Source: Homalodisca vitripennis (lineage: Eukaryota; Arthropoda; Insecta; Hemiptera; Cicadellidae). Taken from it: a stretch of 64,000 nt of DNA. Under the pieces are notes generated by a model. The model worked only from the letters and a program-made list of their open reading frames with translations. It searched no databases and was not told where the DNA came from. Made by a program: the position numbers and the translations under genes. Location of the stretch: contig NC_060210.1 in the NCBI RefSeq assembly GCF_021130785.1, positions 186,380,501 through 186,444,500 of the forward strand. Reading direction: 5' to 3'. Of the stretch, positions 49,201-61,200 are shown in pieces (positions within the stretch are counted from its first letter, which is position 1; each line of letters starts with the position of its first letter).

Positions 49201-52200
49201 AGTTATTATGATCGCAATTCTCAACAGGGAAATGCGAGTTATAATAAAGAATGACAACAGATTTAACTCCACATTATTCTACTGGTACGTATAGGATACC
49301 CCAGTATGGTTTATTAACTGTCCTTAGTTATTATAATCGCAATTATCAACAGGCAAATGCGAGTTATAATAGAGAATGACAACAGATTAACTCACATTAT
49401 TCTAATGGTACGTATAGGATACACCAGTATGGTTTATTAACTGTCCTTAGTTATTATGATCGCAATTCTCAACAGGCAAATGCGAGTTATAATAGAGAAT
49501 GACAACAGATTACTCACATTATTCTACTGGTACGTATAGGATACACCAGTATGGTTTATTAACTGTCCTTAGTTATTATAATCGCAATTCTCAACAGGCA
49601 AATGCGAGTTATAATAAAGAATGACAACAGATTAACTCACATTATTCTACTGGTACTATAGGATACCCCAGTATGGTTTATTAACTGTCCTTAGTTATTA
49701 TAATCGCAATTCTCAACAGGCAAATGCGAGTTATAATAAAGAATGACAACAGATTACTCACATTATTCTACTGGTACGTATAGGATACTCACCAGTATGG
49801 TTTATTAACTGTCCCTTAGTTATTATAATCGCAATTCTCAACAGGAAAAGCGAGGTATAATAAAGAATGACAACAGATTAACTCACATTATTCTACTGGT
49901 ACGTATAGGAATACACCAGTATGGTTTATTAACTGTCCTTAGTTATTATAATCGCAATTCTCAACAGGCAAATGCGAGTTTATAATAAAGAATGACAACA
50001 GATTAACTCACATTATTCTACTGGTACGTATAGGATACACCAGTATGGTTTTATTAACTGTCCTTAGTTATTATAATCGCAATACTCAACAGCAAAAAAT
50101 TGCGAGGTTATAATAAAGAATGACAACAGATTTACTCACATTATTCTACTGGTACGTATAGGATACACCAGTATGGTTTATTAACTGCTCTTAGTATTAT
50201 GATCGCAATTCTCAACAGGCAAATGCGAGGTATAATAAAGAATGACAACAGATTTAACTCACATTATTCTACTGGTACGTATAGGATACACCAGTATGGT
50301 TTATTAACTGTCCTTAGTTATTATAATCGCAATTCTCAACAGGCAAATGCGAGTTATAATAGAGAATGACAAACAGATTTACTCACATTATTCTAATGGT
50401 ACGTATAGGATACACCAGTATGGTTTATTAACTGTCCTTAGTTATTTATGATCGCAATTCTCAACAGGCAAATGCGAGTTATAATAAAGAATGACAACAG
50501 ATTAACTCACATTATTCTACTGGTACGTATAGGATACCCCAGTATGGTTTATTAACTGTCCTTAGTTATTATAATCGCAATTCTCAACAGGCAAATGCCG
50601 AGTTATAATAAAGAATGACAACAGATTAACTCACATTATTCTACTGGTACTTATAGGATACACCAGTATGGTTTATTAACTGTCCTTAGTTATTATAATC
50701 GCAATTATCAACAGGCAAATGCGAGTTATAATAAAGAATGACAACAGATTAACTCACATTATTCTACTGGTACGTATAGGATACACCAGTATGGTTTATT
50801 AAACTGTCCTTAGTTATTTATAAATCGCAATTCTCAACAGGCAAAACGCGAGGTATAATAAAGAATGACAACAGATTTACTCACATTATTTCTACTGGTA
50901 CGTATAGGATACCCCAGTATGGTTTTATTAACTGTCCTTAGTTATTATAATCGCAATTATTCAACAGGCAAATGCGAGTTATAATAAAGAATGACAACAG
51001 ATTAAACTCACATTATTCTACTGGTACGTATAGGATACACCAGTTATGGTTTATTAACTGTCCTTAGTTATTATAAATCGCAATTCTCAACAGGCAAATG
51101 CGAGTTATAATAAAGAATGACAACAGATTTAACTCACATTATTCTACACTGGTACGTATAGGATACCCCAGTATGGTTTATTAACTGTCCTTAGTTATTA
51201 TAATCGCAATTCTCAACAGGCAAATGCGAGTTATAATAGAGAATGACAACAGTTTTAACTCACATTATTCTTACTGGTACGTATAGGATACCCCAGTATG
51301 GTTTATTTAACTGTCCTTAGTTATTATAATCGCAATTCTCTCAACAGGCAAATGCGAGTTATATAAAGAATGACAACAGATTACTCACATTATTCGTAAT
51401 GGTACTATTAGGATACACCAGTATGGTTTATTAACTGTCCTTAGTTATTATAATCGCAATTCAATAACAGGCAAATCAGTTATAATAAAGAATGACAACA
51501 GATTAACTCACATTATTCTACTGGTAACGTATAGGATACACCAGTATGGTTTATTAACTGTCCTTAGTTAATCGCAATACTCAACAGGCAAATCGAGTTA
51601 TAATAAAGATTGACAACAGATTTCTCTACTGGTACGTATAGGATACACCAGTATGAGTTTATTAACTGTCCTTAGTTATTATAATCGCAATATCAACAGG
51701 CAAATGCGAGTTATAATAAAGAATGACAACAGATTAACTCACATTATTCTACTGTACGTATAGGATACACCAGTATGGTTTATTAACTGTCCTTAGTTAT
51801 TATAATCGCAATACTCAACACCGAGGTTATAATAAAGAAATGAACAGATTACTCACATTATTCTACTGGTACGTATAGGATACACCAGTATGGTTATTAA
51901 CTGTCTTAGTCATTATGATCGCAATTCTCAACAGGGAAATGCGAGGTATAATAAAGAAATGACAACAGATTAACTCATTATTCTACTGGTACAGGATACA
52001 CCAGTATGGTTTTATTAACTGTCCTTAGTTATTATAATCGCAATTCTCAACAGGCAAATGCGAGTTATAATAGAGAATGACAACAGATTTACTCACATTA
52101 TTCTACTGGTACGTATAGATACACCAGTATGGTTTATTAACTGTCCTTAGTTATTATAATCGCAATACTCAACAGGAAAATGCGAGGTATAATAAAGAAT

Positions 52201-55200
52201 GACAACAGATTTAACTCACATTATTCTAATGGTACGTACAGGATACATTACTGTCCTGGATTTATTATAATCGTTATTGATCGCGAATACTAATGCGAGT
52301 TATAATAAAGGAATGAAACAGATTAACTCACATTATTCTATGGGTACGTATAGGATACACAATTAACTGCATTATTATAATCGCAGATACTCAACATGAC
52401 GTAGTTATAATAAAGAATGACAACAGATTTACATTCTTATGGTACGTACGCTGTCCTTATGCTCTTATATCGCAATTCTCAACAGAGGGGAAATGCGAGG
52501 TATAATAAAGAATGACAACAGATTTACTCACATTATTCTACTGGTACGTATAGGATTACACGTACAGTATGGTTTTATTAAACTGTCTAGTTATTATAAT
52601 CGCAATTCTCAACAGGCAAATGCGAGTTATAGTGAATGACAACAGATTTACTCACTCACATTATTCTAATGGTACGTATAGGATACACCAGTATGGTTTA
52701 TTAACTGTCCTTAGTTATTATAATCGCAATTCTCAATGCGCAATTCTCACATTTATTCTACTGGTACGTATAGGATTACCCCAGTATGGTTTATTAACTG
52801 TCCTTAGTTATTATAAGTTATAATAAAGAATGACAACAGATTAACTCACATTATTCTAACTGGTACGTATAGGATACCCCAGTATGGTTTATTAACTGTC
52901 CTTAGTTATTATAATCGCAATTCTCAACAGGCAAATGCGAGTTATAATAAAGAATGACAACAGATTTACTCACATTATTCTAATGGTACGTATAGGATAC
53001 CCCAGTATGGTTTATTAACTGTCCTTAGTTATTATGATCGCAATTCTCAACAGGCAAATGCGAGTTATAATAAAGAATGACAACAGATTAACTCACATTA
53101 TTCTACTGGTACGTATAGGATACCCCAGTATGGTTTATTAACTGTCCTTAGTTATTATAATCGCAATTCTCAACAGGCAAATGCGAGTTATAATAAAGAA
53201 TGACAACAGATTAACTCACATTATTCTACTGGTACGTATAGGATACACCAGTATGGTTTATTAACTGTCCTTAGTTATTATAATCGCAATACTCAACAGG
53301 CAAATGCGAGTTATAATAAAGAATGACAACAGATTAACTCACATTATTCTACTGGTACGTATAGGATACACCAGTATGGTTTATTAACTGTCCTTAGTTA
53401 TTATAATCGCAATACTCAACAGGAAAATGCGAGGTTATAATAAAGAATGACAACAGATTAACTCACATTATTCTACTGGTACGTATAGGATACACCAGTA
53501 TGGTTTATTAACTGCTCCTTAGTCATTATGATCGCAATTCTCAACAGGAAATGCGAGTTATAATAAAGAATGACAACAGATTTAACTCACATTATTCTAC
53601 TGGTACGTATAGGATACACCAGTATGGTTTATTAACTGTCCTTAGTTATTATAATCGCAATTCTCAACAGGCAAATGCGAGTTATAATAGAGAATGACAA
53701 CAGATTTAACTCACATTATTCTACTGGTACGTATAGGATACACCCAGTATGGTTTATTAACTGTCCTTAGTTATTATAATCGCAATACTCAACAGGAAAA
53801 TGCGAGTTATAATAAAGAATGACAACAGATTTACTCACATTATTCTAATGGTACGTATAGGATACCCCGGTATGGTTTATTAACTGTCCTTAGTTATTAT
53901 AATCGCAATACTCAACAGGCAAATGCGAGTTATAATAAAGAATGACAACAGATTAACTCACATTATTCTAATGGTACGTATAGGATACCCCAGTATGGTT
54001 TATTAACTGTCCTTAGTTATTATAATCGCAATACTCAACAGGAAAATGCGAGTTATAATAAAGAATGACAACAGATTTACTCACATTATTCTAATGGTAC
54101 GTATAGGATACCCCAGTATGGTTTATTAACTGTCCTTAGTCATTATGATCGCAATACTCAACAGGAAAATGCGAGTTATAATAAAGAATGACAACAGATT
54201 TACTCACATTATTCTAATGGTACGTATAGGATACCCCGGTATGGTTTATTAACTGCTCTTAGTTATTATGATCGCAATACTCAACAGGAAAATGCGAGTT
54301 ATAATAAAGAATGACAACAGATTTACTCACATTATTCTAATGGTACGTATAGGATACCCCAGTATGGTTTATTAACTGTCCTTAGTCATTATAATCGCAA
54401 TACTCAACAGGAAAATGCGAGTTATAATAGTGGAAGATAACAATTTAATGAGTTTAAAGTAGTCTACGTTTCTGTCACGTTATACTGAGTACTTCTGCAA
54501 CATCCAATAAAACTACGAATACGTATACAAGTTTCACAATTGAATGATGTAGTTAGGAAATCAGACTGAGAAATAATAGACCATACTCACTATGATACTA
54601 AACATCAATCAAAAACAAAAGTTTCCTATTGTATTAAATTAAAAAGTAGAAACAAGTTTCTCCTAGACATATCCAAACATTCCTAAGGAAATATTTAATT
54701 GATAGAGAAAGTAACAAATTGCGTTTTCTTAGATTCATGAAGTAGTCAAATACGTAAGGGAAAATGTATTCCCTTTAAATTGTTTACCTGAACGTAAAAT
54801 TGATCAGTTTGTAGGTTCTTGTGGATTTCTAATATCAAGGCAGACCCTGTCCTGGCGCTTAGACGGCCAGATCGATCCTTCGCCAGTCCCAGGATACCTT
54901 GCAGTCCCAGAAGGGTGAAATCATGCGCAGAGAAGTGAAACATCCTTCTGTCAGGACGTAGGGTGCCCCCGACTTTCGCCTTCATCAAGCTAACAACTTC
55001 CTTAAAATATTCACCTAAAATAATAAACATGTCATACTTATCAAATTGTTTATCACATCAGTATTTCAATATAAACCTGGTACAATATAATGGTATATAG
55101 ACCTAGTCCTGGTGCAAATGTTTCTTAAAATTATTTACGGAAATTGAGAAAAATGTTTCAAAAGCAAAGACTACAAGATAAGGTGTAATGGACTTAGTTT

Positions 55201-58200
55201 TTTGGTATTTCGTTCTGATCTGTCTTATTCTCAAGTTAACCTATTTATTCAAATCCAGGTATTTGGAAAGTAAATATACCTCATCCTTCGGTTAAAGCGA
55301 AATTTATAATAAAAAAGTAGATGTATTCTACACCACGTGTCTTTACAGGCTTCGCTGAGGTTGCATGCAAAATTTCAAATCTAAAGTTAATTTCATTCTC
55401 GATATACTTCGGACTATAGATAGGCAGGCGACCATACAAAAAAGAGTAAACATTACATATCTTGCTTTATAATACATTTACATTTTATTCAATAAATTGG
55501 GTCTCATTTAAAATCTACACACCATTCAACTATAAAGTGTCACAGAATGTTAATATGTTAAATGTTTGAATCCCTTATGTGTGATTAACTGTAGGAGTAC
55601 TCCCATTACGAACCCTAATAACCCCAAGAACTAGAACCCCAAGTACTTTGCAAGGTTATTTTCTGAAGTTCCATGCTGCACCAATGGTTAGACATGGGCT
55701 TATTTGAGTTAAGAAATGATGATCGTTTATAAATGTGCTTGTTGCAGTTAAAATAACACATCTTAATGTGTGTGTAGTTAAAATTGTTAAGAAAAAACAT
55801 GAATATCATTATTTATGGGAGATATTTTAATACTCTGATAATATAATCCTAATTAGGTTTTGTAATGTAGTTTTGTTGAATACTATTCCATTCAATAAGT
55901 CACCATTAGATATCCATAACTGTAATAAATGTGTTGATTAGAAATATTTCTAGAACACTTCTAAAACATAAGTCAAACCGTTATTACCCTCCAAATATCT
56001 AATCTGTGTGTCCGAGCCCACCGAAGCCGCTCTCAGATTTTGTTCGGCCAAGAAAGTTATGGGTTGTGGGTAGATTTTGTCCGTCCAAGCGGGGAGAGGA
56101 AGTCCTTCTTCGACCTGTCGGAGGATAAATACTGATGTTAAAATTATATGTTGAAATGTTGAAACATACAACATATAATAAACCAATGTTGTCTATTACG
56201 ATTAAAATTGTTAATTCAAATTTAATTATCGAAAACTGATTTTAGCTTATTGGTTCTCAAAATTTATCAAAGTACTAACGGTAACTAGAAGCTTTCCACG
56301 TAATTTCTTCTTAAATAACAGGTACGTCACAGGCATATCCTTTATAAAAGGCATAATAAATACTCCTGATAATAAGTGATGGCCACTGAACATTTTTTTA
56401 ATCTCCTGATCCGATTATGAATAATTGTAACTTAAGTTAGAGTAATGTTTTTGGAACTCCATCTGAAGGCGAAGAATGAAACATGGTTTTTGTGGGTACC
56501 AATGAAATACTAACATACTTATGCATTATTCCATAATATTTTATTAGCGACAAAAACTGAATTATTTAAGGCAAGTGTGAAAATACAATATGATGGAGCC
56601 CTATGATAATTTTAGTCGGAAGTAGATCTATTCATGGTGAATATTAATTCAGTCTTCGTGGACAAGAGGTACAAAATTTAAGAAGCTGTTTTTATGTATA
56701 ATATTTTCTTTGTTATATACTGATTGTTGTTGGCTTGCTCATTAGATTTAGTCACAATTTGAATGCACAATTTAAGTATATTGTTATAGATTTTACTTTA
56801 TCCTTTTTTGTATAGCATATATAAATTATGTATGTAATAAATAAATGTTTAGGCTATGAGGATAGTAAACCAAGATCCCATTAGTGCTTGGTGTACTATT
56901 TTATGTTTATTGTTTGTAACAATTTCACTAAAAGCTTTTTTTCTATTTTGAAACCATTATTGTTGAATGCTAAACATTTATATTCACCAAATCGACATCC
57001 ACATTGAAACTGAGTTTATTTATTCTACATAAAATATATACTTCACATACTATTGCAATATGTAAAATTTACATTAAAAAATTGAAAAGTAGATGATATT
57101 GCTCTAATAAAAATATTGTAAATCCACAGTACAATATATAGTTTTATAGAAAAATACCAAGGTTTTAATAAAGGAATAGCAATAATTTTTGGGCAACCTC
57201 TTTAAACTGTACCACACTAGTTCATTATGAGTTGTTATAAAAATGATTTAAAAACAAGCGAAGTTTGTCAAGAGGGTTTATTCTTATATTAGACTTATAC
57301 TATACATGTTTGACTACCATACAGAACATACCACTGTGTAAATAGACTCCCACATCATGTACATTGCCACCCAAACTGACTCAGTGCTGTTAAGTGCGAA
57401 ATCAATCCCGGTGTAAGGTTTAACGAATTCAAGTAAATCGGTAATATTACGCTGATAATCATGTAGGAATCTTCTTACAGCCGTCTTCCAAACTGCTTGG
57501 AGCTTCGGACATCTGTAACTATTCTTGACGTATGCAATCTGAAAAATATATTACAATCGGTTAATACTCAAGGTAAGAGAACGCCACACCATATGACTTT
57601 GTTAAGTTTGAATGCAAAAATGTAAATCTATATAACTTATTTCACTCTCTTAAGGGGAGTCTATGCTGCCAATGTTAATTTGATCAAGTTTGTGTACCTT
57701 TTTCTAAAAAAATATATAAGATATCAACCTGTTTTTTTTGTAGTTACTTTTATTAAGATTTTGACCCGGGGTTTTTAAGTTATTAAAAAAATTAGTATGG
57801 TTAGGATTTTTTTTAAACACATTAAAAAAATTACAGATTTGTTTGTAAAAAAGCTGTAATAAAATTTTTTTATGAGAATTGTGCTAAAAGCCCGCGTCAA
57901 AGTGCGCTCCTTAATTTTCCCATCAAGTAAAAAAAATGTAAAGATATCTTTAGTGGTTCCTGAGAAAAAGGTACATAAGTGGAAAAAATCTAAACTTGTT
58001 GAGTTTGACTCAACGGATTTGCATGAAATTTGTTTTAAAATAAATAGGAATATATTTAAAACTAAATTTAGCAAAAAAATAAAAATTTAAAATTTTGACC
58101 CAGGGGGTCATCCGACTCCCCAATGTCCTGTGGACAGATAGACAGACATGAAATATAGGGAAAATGTTTACATCCTTCCGGCAGACAAAGTAGATTTCAT

Positions 58201-61200
58201 GGTTGGACATACAGCATCATATAACTCATTTTTGTCTATAAAGAAAATGTACTGATGAAATATCTTTCCCGATATCTTTCAACATTCAAATATTTTCAGT
58301 AAGTTAGGTTTTATGACAGTGTTCAAATAACAGTTCCTGTAAGCTAGCGAGGGTATTGTAATAAGGGTGCACTACAGTGAAATGAAACCTCCGAATTTTC
58401 TCACTTTCTCTAATCTATTATATTTTCTTTTTGGTCTATAAATGAAAGTGTCACTTTTAAAATCTCACATTATTGTACACAGTTTGGTTAGAAACGTATT
58501 CATACAGCAACTTTGTTGCATCATGTTTACCTATAAAAGTAATGTAAAAATATAACGCTCAACCGTATCACATGGAGTGACATGCACCATCATCGAAATC
58601 AGTGTTCCTCATATATCTTGTAGCTTCATGTACAATTTATATTAGTCATTTATGTTTTGAGATATCGCCCAGAAAGTACGTCCCCTTCGCTGGCAGCTTC
58701 CAATAATAAAACTAAAACAAGCATAAATCATGGAATCTTTTGAAGCATCTAAAAAGTTTAGTTACTACTTTTTTATAAAAAAAAATAAAAATAAACAACA
58801 CCACGAATACGGAATGCGTGCAGAGAATCCATTGAGTACAAACCTCATGACGATCCACATAGACAGGGTATATAGGCACAGGTTGCCAGGGTAGATATCC
58901 ATTTCTCATCTGGGAGCCACGGGCAGGAAATAGCCCTGCCAGGAACTGACTCGCGCTCATCAAGCTTCGCTGATACAACGTGCTGTTGGCTCGGAAATCC
59001 TCCTGGCGGTATACCTCTCCCAGGAATCCATCGTACAAGGAGCGGAACTTCTTTCCAAGCAAGTAAAGTTGCATGTGACCTTTCTGAAAATAAAATCATC
59101 GTCTTTTATAAACATTAAATTGTCTGTAATTCTCTCCACTAAAAGCCAATATGTTGGGTAGAAGGAATTACAATTCCTTTTAAATTTCAGGTGAATAAGT
59201 ATTGATTATTCTATGGATATATGAGTAGTTCTGGAGGAAGCAGAAGTTTCAAGAGCATACATTTAATCAATGCAAAACTTTGTAATAAAGTATAAAAATA
59301 ATACGAGATTACGCTAGAATAGCAGTGGACTTAATTATAGTTAATATCGATGACATAAGCGAGTACTCGATCAGAACAATGGTGTAGTAGTTAATGGTGA
59401 TTTTCTCCTAGATGGAGCTGTGGCAGACAGATTCAAGTCACACATAGGTCTAAATATTAAAAGAGAACTATTTCTCGTATTCCAGTAAAATGAAGGAGCA
59501 CTCATTCCTGTCACAATGGGGACCTTTAGTCCACCAGTTCAGCAAAATGTTGTCAAAAATCTCGGGAAGTTCCTTTTCGCCAAGTAAAGTTCAAGATTAG
59601 TGTTGAGGAAACTTTAATGAACGCAAGGAGAGAAATAAATGCAAGCAAACAGAATGCTCTAGATTCCAAGTACGCGGTCCTCGGTATAGACTCTTCCAAT
59701 AAATGCCTCCAGATAAAGCACTGGTATCTTAAAGAGATATTTTGATAGCAACCACAACTCCCTCCTCACCAAGTGTAGTTGGAATTGGACATCCAGTAAA
59801 CTCTATAGACAAGTCTCAGAAAAACTTATAATCTTTTAGGGATTTGTACACATTTTTTATTCAATGTCTGCTTAAACACCTACTACAGAAGTTAAGTAAT
59901 AAGACAGTCAAATACGTAAAAAAGTACGTCATGGGAGCTTTGTAATTTAATTACGTTCTGAGTGGCAGGTTATTTATTATTGCAAATATGCAATAGATAA
60001 TCTCTATTTTCTTTGGTTTGACAATTACTTGACTGTCCAAGTATATGATTACAGGCTTTTACCACAATACCATTCGTGGATGGTATGAAGTGATCTATGA
60101 ACTTCAATAGGAGTTCTATGGGAGATGGAGTGGAATAGTCCAGATTTAATATTTGACAGCTCATAGAGTATAACTAATCAACACATCTGGATTGAAAGTA
60201 ACTGTTCTCTGCATGCATGGACAGTTCTCGGTAACCCAGTACGAATTAAAAAATTTAAAAAGTTTTAAATAATTTAATTCATTGTGTAAACTCTTTTCTA
60301 AAACTGTTCCTGAATTAGTGAAAATAAAAAACGTTATAGGAAACACATTACTTGTTAATAGATACATTTAAGTAAGCTCCTACTTGCACATTTTTTAAGT
60401 TAATGAACCAATACTATACAATAGAAAAAAGAGGTAGAAAAGTCCAGAACACTGCAAAAAGAAGCCTTGAAGCATAAACATGAGTTATGGCACAAGATTT
60501 CTTTAAAAATATGACAGTGAAGGTTTTAAATTGAAATTTAGGTTTTTAAAGCCTGAATAAATATACAATGTCTAGGCAAATGATGACATAAGACAGTCAA
60601 TTATTTAAAAAATAACCTAGGAATTGTCAAATTTATGTTGGTTATAATATTTTTGAAGAATTAGGTCATAGTATTGCAAAATAAAGTGAGAAGAAGATAA
60701 GGTAAACGTTGTATTTACTTTTTTAATTTCAAGGAAAGTTAACATTTTATTTTGTGCATCCTCGACATTTCTTCTTAAACTTACGATATATAATCTTCGT
60801 AATCTATGGATATTTTCCATAATTTTATTACATAAATCGTATGAATAAAATAAGAATCCAATTTAAACCATATAATTAAATTAAATTTAAGTTCACACTT
60901 ACTTCTGTGAGTTCCATCCATCCATTAGGCCAGTAAGTGGTATTCAAGGCCTGATATGGGCTTGTCGGATAAGCAAATACAGGACCTCTGCTGCCATGGC
61001 GCGTGAACTGGAATATGGTTACAACTAATTAATTGCTATTTTCTTTCATGACACTATACAAAATATAGCAGATTGTATAGTCTGGGAGCAAAGAGTGAAT
61101 TTCTATTGTATAAACACACAACGTGGTTTTCTTGTAATCGGCAGAGGAATTTTGCATCATTCCAAAGGTGAAATTTCAAAGAAGTATTAAACACCTTTAG

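Larger units (their letters stand above)
35801..54450. repeat. 18.65-kb satellite array, 123-bp monomer, about 150 copies
   Basis: Head-to-tail monomers of 123 bp (for example GGTACG at 35956 and 36079), about 33% GC. Landmarks in order: TATGGTTTATTAACTGTCCT, TTATAATCGCAATTCTCAAC, AGGCAAATGCGAG, AAGAATGACAACAG, ACTCACATTATTCTACTGG and TACGTATAGGATACACCAG. Recurrent variants: GCTCTTAGTCATTATGATCG for GTCCTTAGTTATTATAATCG, AATACT for AATTCT, GGAAAAT or GGGAAAT for GGCAAAT, AGAG for AAAG, TTTACT for TTAACT, TAATGG for TACTGG, ACCCC for ACACC. It lies wholly within gene C intron 6. No spacer-like unique DNA. Edge monomers are degenerate. Confidence 0.97.

Noticed and set aside
35801..54450. The satellite as a coding tandem repeat: 123 bp is 41 codons, and one plus-strand frame has only one stop (TGA in GAATGACAA) per unit, with Tyr/Asn/Gln/Ser-rich text
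   Set aside because: The stop recurs in nearly every monomer, frame-breaking indels are common, and the frequent variants fall mostly at first and second codon positions, so there is no sign of protein constraint.
35801..54450. CRISPR-like array
   Set aside because: Units are contiguous with no unique spacers, are far too long, and the setting is an intron of an animal gene.
35801..54450. Centromeric satellite
   Set aside because: It sits inside an apparently intact gene, is only 18.65 kb long, and I see no CENP-B-box-like motif. Genome-wide abundance is unknown, so this remains unsupported and not excluded.
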